Assembly: GCA_003156715.1 (NCBI GenBank)
Contig: PMHO01000019.1
Span: forward strand, 1,106 to 57,608
Origin: Candidatus Tityobacter terrigena
GTDB lineage: Bacteria; Vulcanimicrobiota; Vulcanimicrobiia; Vulcanimicrobiales; Vulcanimicrobiaceae
DNA length: 56,503 nucleotides
Direction of reading: 5' to 3'
Shown: one piece after another, positions 1 to 8,305 of the stretch
Position numbering within the stretch: the stretch's first letter is position 1
How the letters are laid out: the number at the start of each line of letters is the position of its first letter
The notes under the pieces: model-generated
The model's input: only the letters and a program-made list of their open reading frames with translations
Database searches by the model: none
What the model was told of the DNA's origin: nothing
Translations under genes and position numbers: made by a program

Positions 1-342
1 GCGACGCCCGCGACGGCGCCGCGAGGCCGGTTGCTCCTCCGTGTCTTCCGTGGGCGAGGCCTCCTCCGCGGTGTGGGCGTCCGGGGACTCCTTGGCCTCC
101 GACTCGTCCGGGTCGTCCCGGGCCTGTGTGGCCCCGATTGCCTCCGGAGCTTCTGTGGCCTCCGTGGATTCCGTGGTCTCTGAGGCTTCTGTGGCCCCGC
201 CGCCGGCCTGATGAGCGAGGATCGAATCGATCAGATCAGCTCGGCGCAGCCGGCGATAGCCGTCGACCGAAAGCTCCGATGCGATCGCGTGAAGGTCGGC
301 GAGCGGGCTCTCTTCCAGCGCACTACGGTCGAGCACGGACAC
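1..342 (-). CDS. rho: Transcription termination factor Rho, N-terminal fragment (runs off the left edge)
   Basis: Rho is a hexameric RNA helicase that ends transcription. Only the first 114 codons are in the window. Translation from GTG at 342 starts with residues SVLDRSALEESPLADLHAIA and continues into GYRRLRRADLIDSIL, matching the SAP-like N-terminal helical domain of Rho. An acidic low-complexity stretch and a basic SRRRRGRR run follow, as in actinobacterial Rho insertions. The start is supported by a very strong ribosome-binding site, GGAGGAGG at 358-351, 8 nt upstream. A TAGTAT -10-like hexamer lies at 415-410 in the gap behind folP. The helicase core lies outside the window, so identity rests on this domain. 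Confidence 0.75.
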   Translation of the reverse strand, partial: MSVLDRSALEESPLADLHAIASELSVDGYRRLRRADLIDSILAHQAGGGATEASETTESTEATEAPEAIGATQARDDPDESEAKESPDAHTAEEASPTEDTEEQPASRRRRGRR

Positions 343-464
343 GTGTGAAACCTCCTCCTAATCGGTGGGCTCCGACCGCGTTGAGCCAGCGGCCGGCGAT
401 GGGTGCGACATACTAGCGAGGGCGGCCGACGGGCTTCGAGGCCGCACCCGCGCCCCCGCCCCTG

Positions 465-1367
465 TCAGCCTTGCTCCCGGCGCAGATCATCGGCCAGCCG
501 CAGCCCGGAATCGAGCTCGAGACTCCCGTCCAGCACGGCGCGGACCGCAAGGAAGTCGGCCGCCTGCGCGACGTCGTGCACGCGGACGATGTGCGCCCCG
601 GCATCGACGCCGTAGGCGAGCGCGGCGAGTGTTCCCGCGAGGCGCTGCCGGGGTGCCCGCCGCGTGATCGCTCCGACGAAGTCCTTGCGCGAGACGGCGA
701 GCAGGACGGGGCGCCCGAGCTCGTGGAGCCGACCGAGCGAGCGCAGCGCCTCGACGGTCTGGGCGGGTGTCTTGGCGAAATCCGGGCCGGGGTCGACGAT
801 CAGCTGCTCGAAGGCGACTCCGCGAGCTCGCGCGAGCTCGATGCGCTCGTGCAGGAAGGTGAGCACGTCGTCGACGATGTGGCCGTCGTACGCCGTGTCC
901 AACAGCCTCTGCTTCGGCGGCGCGCGAGTGTGCATGAGCACGAGCGAGGCACCGGTTTGGGCGCACACGTTCGCGAGGTCCGGGTCGCGCAGTCCGCTGA
1001 CGTCGTTCACGATCGATGCGCCGGCCGCGATCGCCGCCCGCGCCACGCTGGGCTTGTAGGTGTCCACCGAAACGACCACGCGGAGCTCGGCCGTGACTCG
1101 CTCGATCAGCGGCACGACCCGCTCGATCTCCTCCTCGGGATCGATGGGCGGGCGGTTGGTGACGCCGGACTCGCCGCCGATGTCGATGATGTCCGCCCCC
1201 GCGGCGAGCATCGAGCGCGCCAGCTCGACGCGTTGATCGAGCGTCCACGTAACGCCACCGTCGGAGAACGAGTCGGGCGTCGCGTTGACGATTCCCATCA
1301 GCAGGGGCCGATCGCCGAGCTCGAGCCGACGGCCCGCCGCGTCGAGGGTTCGTGCCGGTGCGCTCAT
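465..1367 (-). CDS. folP: Dihydropteroate synthase
   Basis: FolP condenses para-aminobenzoate with the hydroxymethyl-dihydropterin pyrophosphate to give dihydropteroate in folate synthesis. The 300-residue product has the expected TIM-barrel motifs: GIVNATPDSFSDGG near the N-terminus, DIGGES, SVDTYKP, NDVSGL, VLMHTR and SRKDF. Two loops are unusual: DIGGES continues as GVTNRPP rather than the common TRPG, and the DPGxGF loop reads DPGPDFAKT. I recall such variants from Thermoleophilia-like Actinobacteria, which suits the foreign character of this end. The ATG at 1367 overlaps the upstream gene's stop as ATGA, so the two are probably translationally coupled. Confidence 0.93.
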   Translation of the reverse strand: MSAPARTLDAAGRRLELGDRPLLMGIVNATPDSFSDGGVTWTLDQRVELARSMLAAGADIIDIGGESGVTNRPPIDPEEEIERVVPLIERVTAELRVVVSVDTYKPSVARAAIAAGASIVNDVSGLRDPDLANVCAQTGASLVLMHTRAPPKQRLLDTAYDGHIVDDVLTFLHERIELARARGVAFEQLIVDPGPDFAKTPAQTVEALRSLGRLHELGRPVLLAVSRKDFVGAITRRAPRQRLAGTLAALAYGVDAGAHIVRVHDVAQAADFLAVRAVLDGSLELDSGLRLADDLRREQG

Positions 1368-3316
1368 TTCTCGGCCCTGGCGATCGTGGTCGTGACGATC
1401 CGGAGTCGACGAGCGAGGACGGTGCGATTCCCGGCGCGATCGGTGACCGTCAGCGTGAGCAGATAGCGGCCAGCGCGCTCGTAGCGATGGGTCTCCGTTT
1501 GGCGCCTGATCCGGTTGCTCGTCCCGTCGCCCCAGTTCACGACCACTTTCGCAACCCCGGACGCGTCGGCGGGCGGGAGCGGGATGGGAGCGTCGGTGTA
1601 GCGCACGCGGAGGTGCAGCAGGGCGTGTTCGCGCTCGGGGCCCGCGAGCGTCAGCTGCGCCACAGGGCGGATGCTGTCCACGAAGAACCTGGCCGCCGTC
1701 GCCGACGAGGCGAGACCATGCACATTGATCGCCGTCACCGCGAAGGTGTGGGGTCCCTGCGACAGCGCCGCCGGAGCCGTGAGCGAGGTTCCGGTGGTCG
1801 TTCCCGCGGGGACCCCGTCGATCGACACCTGGTACTCCACGGGTCCCCACAGCTCGCGGGGGGCAGACCAGCTCAGCACCGGTCTCGTCGTCGTCCGGTA
1901 GCGCGGCGTGCTCGACGCACCGAACGAACCCGGCGGGTAGACGAGCTGGGTCACCTCGATCATCGTCCTCGAGCCGCTTCCCTGCACATAGGCGATCGCG
2001 ACGTCACCGCCATGATCGCCCGCGGCAAACAGTCCCTGCGCGGCGTTGGTGGGACCGAGCGACGGGTTCGACGCGATCATCTCGGGGCCGAAGCTCGAGT
2101 TCGTGTAGAAGCGGGCGCGGATCTCGGGCGCGCCCAGCGGGCCTGGATCGTGCTGCCATGCGATCAGCCCGGAGTAGTCCCCGGCGATCGCTGGTGCCGG
2201 GTAGGCCGGGCTGGCGTTGGGGAGGCTGTCGATCTGCTGAGCTGCGCCGGGGACGCCGTTCTGGCCCAACACCGTCGCCCACACCTGGTTCGATCCCTGG
2301 ACATCGGAGGTGACAAAGCCGTCGCCGTATTGCATCATCGCGATCTCGGGCGATGCCGCTCCCGCGGTGGCGAAAGACTGCCCGTCCGCCTGGTCGACGC
2401 CCTCGAAGGTCGAGCCGACGAGTCTGCTGACGAGCACGTGCGAGATCGTCTCCGATCCGTTGGTGAACTCCTCGCGGAAGGCCACGTCGGTATACGAGGA
2501 ATCGTCGCCCGCCGCGACGACAGGCGAGTCCGAGGTGACCTCGGTGAAGCCCGACATCGAGGGCACGTCGGCCTGCTCGACCTCGTAGCTCGTCATGTCG
2601 TACCAGACGCGCCGCGCATCGATGTGGCCGTTCTCTCCCCACACGACGATCGCCTCCCCGTCGCCGGCGGCGGCCACCCGCGGCGCACCCGCTCCGGTGC
2701 CGGCGTCATCGGCCGGGGTGACGTTCAGGGAACCGCTCTCGAGCTGCCACTGGCCGGCGTCGTAGTAGAGGTCGCGAACGTCGTAGCCGCTTCCGTCGGC
2801 AGCGGTGAACGCGAGGTATCCCTCGGAGTGGATAGAAAGCTCAATCGCCGGGTTGATCGCGCCGTCGTACAGATCCGCCGGCGCGGACAGCGGTGCCGAG
2901 GAGCTCGCCCGAGAGACGACGTAGAGCTGGCCCCCGTTGATGAACGCGATCAGGAGCAGACCTCCATCCCCAGCCGCGATCACCGGCTGCGAGGAGGGGC
3001 CGCCGAGCGCGGCGTCGACCTCGACGGGGGCGCCGAACACTCCCCCGCTGAGCTCGCTGACGAAGACGTGGTTGATCCCGTCCACTGACCCCAGGTAAAC
3101 GAGTCCACCCGTCCCGTCCCTCGAAACGGAAAGCCCGGAAAGACCCTGGATCGCTGCGCTGGGGCCGTCGATCGTGACTGGCGGCGTCACCACCGGCGTC
3201 GCCGCCCGTGCTGACCCGCCGAGAGCGAGGAGCAGGAGGATGATGATCGGCGAGAGCAGGAGCACCCGTTCGCGCGCGCGGTTGCGGCCGGAGAGCGGAT
3301 CTGCCCACGGGATCAC
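1364..3316 (-). CDS. Secreted protein with C-terminal PKD-like domain
   Basis: The 650-residue product begins with a basic stretch and a strong hydrophobic segment (VLLLSPIIILLLLALGG) ending at an ARA-type cleavage site, so it is exported. Most of it is repetitive, Gly/Asp/Ser-rich, with recurring AAGDGG-like turns resembling beta-propeller or FG-GAP-like blades. An Ig-like segment follows (residues about 470-570), then a PKD-like unit near the C-terminus (VVNWGDG ... YLLTLTVTDRAGN). Such proteins are common in Solirubrobacterales. Substrate and role are unknown. GTG at 3316 overlaps an upstream stop as GTGA; a GTG at the hydrophobic segment is an alternative start. Confidence 0.75.
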   Translation of the reverse strand: MIPWADPLSGRNRARERVLLLSPIIILLLLALGGSARAATPVVTPPVTIDGPSAAIQGLSGLSVSRDGTGGLVYLGSVDGINHVFVSELSGGVFGAPVEVDAALGGPSSQPVIAAGDGGLLLIAFINGGQLYVVSRASSSAPLSAPADLYDGAINPAIELSIHSEGYLAFTAADGSGYDVRDLYYDAGQWQLESGSLNVTPADDAGTGAGAPRVAAAGDGEAIVVWGENGHIDARRVWYDMTSYEVEQADVPSMSGFTEVTSDSPVVAAGDDSSYTDVAFREEFTNGSETISHVLVSRLVGSTFEGVDQADGQSFATAGAASPEIAMMQYGDGFVTSDVQGSNQVWATVLGQNGVPGAAQQIDSLPNASPAYPAPAIAGDYSGLIAWQHDPGPLGAPEIRARFYTNSSFGPEMIASNPSLGPTNAAQGLFAAGDHGGDVAIAYVQGSGSRTMIEVTQLVYPPGSFGASSTPRYRTTTRPVLSWSAPRELWGPVEYQVSIDGVPAGTTTGTSLTAPAALSQGPHTFAVTAINVHGLASSATAARFFVDSIRPVAQLTLAGPEREHALLHLRVRYTDAPIPLPPADASGVAKVVVNWGDGTSNRIRRQTETHRYERAGRYLLTLTVTDRAGNRTVLARRLRIVTTTIARAEK

Positions 3317-3478
3317 CAGCGCAGGGTACGCAAGCGCGCCGCCACCGGCGCCGACCCCGGACGGGCGTCCCGCGACTCCGCCGCTGGGCGGTGTCGAGCA
3401 GGGCCGTACGTCGATGTCGCCCGCCGTGTCGGCTTGATGATCAACTCCGGCGTCTGCTGCACCGCGATCAGGGAGTGG
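3313..3478 (-). pseudogene. Possible 3' remnant of an unidentified gene at the sequence junction
   Basis: An open frame ends with TGA at 3315-3313, overlapping the GTG of the secreted PKD protein as GTGA, the same coupling style as the next pair. Its last residues include LIAVQQTPELIIKPTRR. The frame continues upstream only as antisense of pntB, so if it is a real C-terminus its body is missing. It is best read as a truncated gene from the foreign left segment, with the break at or just below the pntB stop. I do not recognise a family. It could also be non-coding spacer. Confidence 0.3.
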
Positions 3479-4897
3479 CTATAGCGCTTGGATTTCGGTG
3501 GTGATCTGGCTGACGGATGCTTTGGCGTCGCCAAAGAGGAGTGAGGTTTTGGGGTCGTAGAAGAGGGGGTTGTCGATGCCGGCGAAGCCGGGCTTCATCG
3601 AGCGCTTGAGGACGACGACGTTGTGCGCCTTGTCGACGTCGAGAATAGGCATACCGTAGATTGGGCTCGAGGGGACGTTTCGCGCCGCGGGGTTGGTGAC
3701 GTCGTTGGCCCCGATCACGAGTGCTACGTCGGCGCGCGGAAACTCCGGATTGATGTCGTCCATATCGTAGAGCGCGGTGTATGGGACGTTTGCTTCGGCG
3801 AGGAGGACGTTCATGTGCCCGGGCATGCGTCCGGCGACGGGGTGAATCGCGTATTTGACCTCGACGCCTTTCTTCTCGAGTTGGTCGGCAAGTTCGCGCA
3901 CGCTGTGCTGCGCTTGCGCGACCGCCATGCCGTAGCCCGGAACGATGATGACTTCTTTGGCATAGCCGACCATCGTCGCGACGTCATCGACGGTCGCTTC
4001 GCGGATGACGCCCGAGCCCGTCGCAGCCGCTGCATCCCCGGCGCTCGTTTTGACGGCGCCGAACGCTCCGAAGAGCACGTTGGTGATGGAGCGATTCATC
4101 GCTTTGCTCATCAGCAGCGTCAGCAGCGTACCGGACGCGCCCACGAGCGCTCCGGCGATGATCAGCACGTTGTTGCCCAGGACGAAGCCCGTCAGGGCCG
4201 CGGCCAAACCGGTAAAGGAGTTGAGCAGCGAGATCACCACCGGCATGTCGGCGCCGCCGATGGGCAGCACGAACAGAAAGCCGAGCAGCGCCGCGCCGCC
4301 GAGCGCGATGAAGTAGGCCGGAACGGAGTCGGCGTTGGCGATCACGCAACCCGCCGAGACGACGATGGCCAGCGCCACCAAGCCGTTGACGATCTGCTGG
4401 CCGGCGTAGGTGATCGGGCGCCCCGTCATCAGCTCTTGCAACTTCAGAAAGGCGATGATCGAGCCGCAGAAGCTGATGGCCCCGATGATGCTCGAGAGTA
4501 CGATGGTCACCGTTTGATCGGGGGTCAGGATCGACGTCGACGGGTCGAGTTTGAGGAATTCGGCGGTCGAGACGAGCGCGGCCGCCCCGCCGCCGGCACC
4601 ATTGAAAAGCGCGACCATCTGCGGCATGGCGGTCATCTTCACGGCGCGAGCCGAGTAAATGCCGACGATGGCGCCCGCGCCGAGCCCGAAAACCAGCGGC
4701 AACCACTGCGCAAAGTCGAGCTCGAATGCGGTCGCGATCAGCGCGATCGCCATTCCGACCATCGATATCAAATTTCCGGCGCGGGCCGTCTTGGGCGAGC
4801 TCAAGTAACGCAGACCCAAGATGAAGCAGACGCCGGTGACGAGGTAGGCGACGTCGATAGCAAGCGCGTTCGGCACTATGGGCTGGACCGCACTCAC
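3479..4897 (-). CDS. pntB: NAD(P) transhydrogenase subunit beta
   Basis: PntB forms the proton channel and the NADP(H)-binding domain III of the membrane transhydrogenase, which uses the proton-motive force to make NADPH from NADH. The 472-residue product (E. coli about 462) opens with about nine transmembrane helices and ends with domain III: VIIVPGYGMAVAQAQH, GRMPGHMNVLLAEA, VIGANDVTNPAAR and LFGDAK near the C-terminus. GTG at 4897 overlaps the stop of pntAB by 4 bp, giving an N-terminus of VSAVQPIVPN. A much longer upstream reading only runs through pntAB in another frame. The stop at 3479-3481 adjoins the apparent junction, but the protein looks complete. Confidence 0.95.
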   Translation of the reverse strand: MSAVQPIVPNALAIDVAYLVTGVCFILGLRYLSSPKTARAGNLISMVGMAIALIATAFELDFAQWLPLVFGLGAGAIVGIYSARAVKMTAMPQMVALFNGAGGGAAALVSTAEFLKLDPSTSILTPDQTVTIVLSSIIGAISFCGSIIAFLKLQELMTGRPITYAGQQIVNGLVALAIVVSAGCVIANADSVPAYFIALGGAALLGFLFVLPIGGADMPVVISLLNSFTGLAAALTGFVLGNNVLIIAGALVGASGTLLTLLMSKAMNRSITNVLFGAFGAVKTSAGDAAAATGSGVIREATVDDVATMVGYAKEVIIVPGYGMAVAQAQHSVRELADQLEKKGVEVKYAIHPVAGRMPGHMNVLLAEANVPYTALYDMDDINPEFPRADVALVIGANDVTNPAARNVPSSPIYGMPILDVDKAHNVVVLKRSMKPGFAGIDNPLFYDPKTSLLFGDAKASVSQITTEIQAL

Positions 4898-5208
4898 TTC
4901 TTTACGCCGCCCGAAGCGCCGGGCGCGGCGCGCGGCTTGAACATCGCAAGCATCCGCTGCGTCACCACGTAACCGCCGAAGACGTTGAGTGACGCGAGAA
5001 AAACGACGACGACCGAGAGGACCGCGCCGAGCTTGGGTTCGGCCACGACCGCCACCAGCAGCGCACCGACCAAGACGATGCCGTGAATGGCATTGGTGGC
5101 CGACATCAACGGGGTGTGGAGCGTCGTCGGCACCTTCGAGATCACTTCGAAGCCGACGAAAACAGCCAGCACGAAAACGGTCAACTCGTTCAGCAGGTGG
5201 GCGCTCAC
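4894..5208 (-). CDS. pntAB: NAD(P) transhydrogenase subunit alpha part 2
   Basis: This 104-residue membrane subunit carries the helices that in two-subunit enzymes form the C-terminal part of PntA. Three hydrophobic helices are visible, with the typical stretch LHTPLMSATNAIHGIVL, and a short charged tail. The separate gene shows the Rhodospirillum-type three-subunit arrangement. GTG at 5208 overlaps the pntAA stop and its own stop overlaps pntB, so all three are translated as a unit. Confidence 0.93.
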   Translation of the reverse strand: MSAHLLNELTVFVLAVFVGFEVISKVPTTLHTPLMSATNAIHGIVLVGALLVAVVAEPKLGAVLSVVVVFLASLNVFGGYVVTQRMLAMFKPRAAPGASGGVKK

Positions 5209-6347
5209 GCTTTGCTTCCCGCCACGGCGTCGAGGGTCGGCTGGTGCACGATCTCACCCTCCTTGACGAGCGTCGTGCCCTTGATGATCTCGTCGCCGAA
5301 ATCCAGGTTCATCGCGCCGTCTTTGATCAGCAGTTGCAGAAAAGCGAAAATGTTGCGCGAGTAAAGCTGGCTCGCGTGATACGGCATGGTCGAAGGCAGG
5401 TTCGTGGTGCCGACGATGGTCACGTCGTATTTTATCGCGACCGCTCCCGGCTCCGTCAGCGCGCAGTTGCCGCCGCTTTCGGCGCCTAAGTCGACCACGA
5501 TCGACCCCGGCTTCATCGCTTTGACCGCGTCCTCGGTGACGAGCAGCGGGGCACGCTTGCCGGGAACGTTCGCGGTCGTGATCACGACGTCGATTCCCCC
5601 GCCGATGTGTTGAGCGAGCAGCTGTTGAAGCTTTTGCTCCTGTTCCGCCGTCAACGCTCGGGCATACCCTCCCGCACCTTCGGCATCGACTCCGAGGTCG
5701 AGATCCAAGAAGCTAGCGCCGAGGCTTTGCACCTGTTCCTTGACGACGGCGCGCGTGTCGTAGCCGGAGGCCACTGCGCCCAGGCGCCGAGCGGTGGCGA
5801 TCGCTTGCAGGCCGGCTACGCCGACGCCGATGATGAGGACGCGCGCGGGCGGAATCGTCCCGGCCGCGGTCGTCAGCATCGGGAAGAAGCGCGGCAAACG
5901 GTCGGCAGCGATCAGCACCGCTTTGTAGCCGGAAATGTTCGCCTGCGACGAGAGCGCGTCCATCGACTGCGCCCGCGTGATGCGCGGGATGGCGTCCATC
6001 GAGAGCGCGGTCAGGCGGCGCGCGGCGTAGCGTTCCACCGAAGCCGGGTCGCCGAGCGGTGCCAGGAACGCCAGCAACGCTTGGCCGGGGTGCATCAGAT
6101 CGAGCTCGGCGTCGAGCGGCCGCTGCACCTTCGCGACGAGGCCGGCTTGCTGGTAGACCCCGGCCGCATCGTCCGCGAGGGAAGCGCCGGCTTCCTGATA
6201 GGCGGCATCGAGGAACGCCGCCGCGTGGCCCGCGCCGCGCTGCACGAGCACGTCGTTCCCGGCTTTTTTCAAGCGCGCAACCGTCTCGGGCACGAGCGCA
6301 ACGCGTCGTTCGCCCGGCGCAACCTCGGTCGGAACGCCGATCAGCAT
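5205..6347 (-). CDS. pntAA: NAD(P) transhydrogenase subunit alpha part 1
   Basis: This is the soluble NAD(H)-binding domain I of the transhydrogenase. The 380-residue protein starts GVPTEVAPGERRVALVPETV, a hallmark shared with alanine dehydrogenase. It carries SMDAIPRITRAQSMDALSSQ, the Rossmann loop VLIIGVGVAGLQAIATARRLGA, YDTR, and VVDLGAESGGNCALT. A good ribosome-binding site (GAGGA) lies about 8 nt before ATG 6347. It is the first gene of the pnt operon, which supplies NADPH at the inner membrane. The region upstream to 6534 has no recognisable gene and should hold the operon promoter. Confidence 0.95.
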   Translation of the reverse strand: MLIGVPTEVAPGERRVALVPETVARLKKAGNDVLVQRGAGHAAAFLDAAYQEAGASLADDAAGVYQQAGLVAKVQRPLDAELDLMHPGQALLAFLAPLGDPASVERYAARRLTALSMDAIPRITRAQSMDALSSQANISGYKAVLIAADRLPRFFPMLTTAAGTIPPARVLIIGVGVAGLQAIATARRLGAVASGYDTRAVVKEQVQSLGASFLDLDLGVDAEGAGGYARALTAEQEQKLQQLLAQHIGGGIDVVITTANVPGKRAPLLVTEDAVKAMKPGSIVVDLGAESGGNCALTEPGAVAIKYDVTIVGTTNLPSTMPYHASQLYSRNIFAFLQLLIKDGAMNLDFGDEIIKGTTLVKEGEIVHQPTLDAVAGSKA

Positions 6348-6534
6348 ACGTTTTTCCTCGTCCTCCGCTCGAGCACCGCGCGCTGCGACTGCGTCTGCGC
6401 AAGGGTGTGGGCGATTACCGCCTCAGGCCTCCGGAGTCCCGCCGGGCCATTGCTCGAAGGTCGGCGCTGCCATCGTGCCCGAACGGTTGGGACGCCGGCT
6501 TCATGCCGGATGGATCGCGCACTTTGGAGGTTCT

Positions 6535-6801
6535 GTGGGCGCCAAATTCGCCGTCGCGCGTCAAACCGCGTTCGTCGCCGCCATCCTGCTCACCGTCGTG
6601 TTGGGCAACCTCGCACCGCAGCCGATCGTCGCCCAGACGTCTGCGCCGCATATGCAGATTGCGCTGACCGACCTCGGCCGAGCCGCCTACCAGCTCAGCA
6701 TCGCGGGTCGCGACGGCGCCGGACATCGCCCGCGGGCGCTGGCACTGACCAATCAGGCCATCCTTGAAGTCCGAGCCGCAATCGCGGCCGGGGTGCGCTG
6801 A
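6535..6801 (+). CDS. Small secreted hypothetical protein
   Basis: This 88-residue product was chosen to start at GTG 6535, preceded by GGAGG at a good distance. It begins with an export signal: a few basic residues, a hydrophobic core (AFVAAILLTVVLG) and an AQT cleavage region. The mature part, about 55 residues, has two short predicted helices and no cysteines or known motif. The DUF4760-like gene follows 16 bp later on the same strand, so the two may be co-transcribed. Function unknown. Confidence 0.6.
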   Translation: MGAKFAVARQTAFVAAILLTVVLGNLAPQPIVAQTSAPHMQIALTDLGRAAYQLSIAGRDGAGHRPRALALTNQAILEVRAAIAAGVR

Positions 6802-6817
6802 ACCGCCGAATCGGCGC

Positions 6818-7381
6818 GTGAGCTCGACGCTCGATCTCGTCGCGACCCTGGCCGCAGTCGGACAGTTTTTCGTCGTCGCGGCGACTGCGCTTGCGGCCAT
6901 CGTTCAACTCCGGCATCTGCGCGCCAGCAACGAGCTTACCGCGCTGCTGAGCGTCGACCGCGATTTCCACGAAGAGTCGCTGCAACGCGCCCTGCGCTAC
7001 GTTCAGTTCGAGCTCGGAGCGCGCATGCAGGACGCGGCGTACCGCCGCGAGCTCAGCAAAATTGGGTTCGTCGACGCGCGCGCCCATCCGGAAATGGAAG
7101 CACTGAACTGGTTCAACCGCATCGGTGCCCTCGTGAAAAACGGGCTGGTCGACGAACGCACGTTCCTCGATCTCTTCAGCCGCCTGACGGTCCACTACTG
7201 GCAGCTACTCGAGCCGTCGATCGCGCTGTTGCGGCGCGAGCGAGGCGCGATGCAGTACGAAAATTTCGAGTACATTGCGCGCCGTGCCCGGGATTGGATC
7301 GGCAACCATCCGGGCGGCACCTATCCGCGGCGCACGCCGCGCCTCGCCGTCGAAGATCCCTGGCTCGACACCGATGGTTAA
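6818..7381 (+). CDS. DUF4760-like membrane-anchored protein
   Basis: This 187-residue product has one N-terminal transmembrane helix (VGQFFVVAATALAAIVQL), then a cytoplasmic helical domain starting at LRASNELTALL and containing a RDFHEES segment. The arrangement of a single helix, a helical domain and aromatic residues such as VHYWQLLEP resembles DUF4760 proteins, whose role is unknown. GTG 6818 places the helix right at the N-terminus; an upstream in-frame start would overlap the small secreted gene. The downstream neighbour is convergent. Assignment is from pattern memory only. Confidence 0.6.
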   Translation: MSSTLDLVATLAAVGQFFVVAATALAAIVQLRHLRASNELTALLSVDRDFHEESLQRALRYVQFELGARMQDAAYRRELSKIGFVDARAHPEMEALNWFNRIGALVKNGLVDERTFLDLFSRLTVHYWQLLEPSIALLRRERGAMQYENFEYIARRARDWIGNHPGGTYPRRTPRLAVEDPWLDTDG

Positions 7382-7413
7382 GGTGTGTAGCGCCGCTTAC
7401 CGAGGCTGCGCCG

Positions 7414-8268
7414 TCAGGCAGGCGGCGTAAGCGCGACGGCGTTGCGCAGCACGCCGATCTGCTGAATCTCGACCTCGATGCGGTCCCCGTCCTGGAGGAA
7501 CTCCGGCGGCGTCCGCGCCATGCCGACGCCGTCAGGCGTACCGGTCGCAATGACATCCCCGGGCTCGAGGGTCATGCCGCGCGAAAGGTGAGCGATGATC
7601 GAGGCTACCGAGAAAATCATCTGCTGCGTGTTGGACGACTGTTTGGTGACGCCGTTGATCGTCAGGGCGATGTCGAGCGCCTGCGGATCGGGGATATCGG
7701 CGGCCTCGACGATCCACGGTCCAATCGGGCAAGTTTCGTCGAGGCTCTTTCCTTTGAACCACTGTTGATGGGCGCGTTGCAGATCGCGCGCGGTGACGTC
7801 GCACAGGCAGGTGTAGCCGAACACGACGTCCAGCGCCCGCTCTTGCTCAACGTCCTTACAGCGCTCGCCGATGACCACGGCGAGTTCGGCCTCCCAATCG
7901 TATTCGCAGGAAACCGCACCTGAGAGATGCAGCGTTTGCCCGGGGTCCGCGATCGCGCTCGGAGCCTTCGTGAAGAAGGCCGGCACCTTGGGAAGATCGA
8001 GCGGGCGGTTTTGCGCGCGCGCGATTTCCTCGGCATGTCCCAGATAGTTACGCCCGACGCAAAAGACGTTCTTGGCCGGCCGGACGGGAGCGCTCAGGCG
8101 GACGCTCTCCAGTGCCAGTCCGGGGCCGATTTCGACGGCGGCACGGCGTTCGCGCGAGAGGCCGATGAAGCCGGTCAAGCTCGCGGGACCAACGAGCGGA
8201 TGCACCGCGTCCTTTTCGATGACGCCCGGTACGGCCGCCCCGCCGCTCGAAAACGTGACGTATCGCAT
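7414..8268 (-). CDS. Fumarylacetoacetate hydrolase family protein
   Basis: This 284-residue protein belongs to the FAH fold enzymes, which hydrolyse or decarboxylate beta-keto and enol acids in catabolism. Visible motifs are NVFCVGRNYLGHAEE, a metal-binding region CEYDWEAELAVVIGE with the acidic ligands, GYTCLCDVTARDLQ, FKGKSLDETCPIGPW and VIATGTPDGVGMAR. These match the ureidoglycolate lyase / 2-hydroxyhepta-2,4-diene-1,7-dioate isomerase subfamily. The substrate cannot be told from sequence and no pathway genes adjoin. ATG 8268 starts MRYVTF, as is typical; a longer reading frame upstream lies antisense to the next gene. It is divergent from the SDR gene across 37 bp. Confidence 0.9.
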   Translation of the reverse strand: MRYVTFSSGGAAVPGVIEKDAVHPLVGPASLTGFIGLSRERRAAVEIGPGLALESVRLSAPVRPAKNVFCVGRNYLGHAEEIARAQNRPLDLPKVPAFFTKAPSAIADPGQTLHLSGAVSCEYDWEAELAVVIGERCKDVEQERALDVVFGYTCLCDVTARDLQRAHQQWFKGKSLDETCPIGPWIVEAADIPDPQALDIALTINGVTKQSSNTQQMIFSVASIIAHLSRGMTLEPGDVIATGTPDGVGMARTPPEFLQDGDRIEVEIQQIGVLRNAVALTPPA

Positions 8269-8305
8269 GATGAGGTGCGCGCTTCGATGCGGCGAACCGC
8301 TGGCC

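Noticed and set aside
1352-3088. Long plus-strand open frame opposite the PKD and folP genes
   Set aside because: It is Arg/Gly-rich with no motif and lies antisense to well-supported genes; high GC makes such shadows common.
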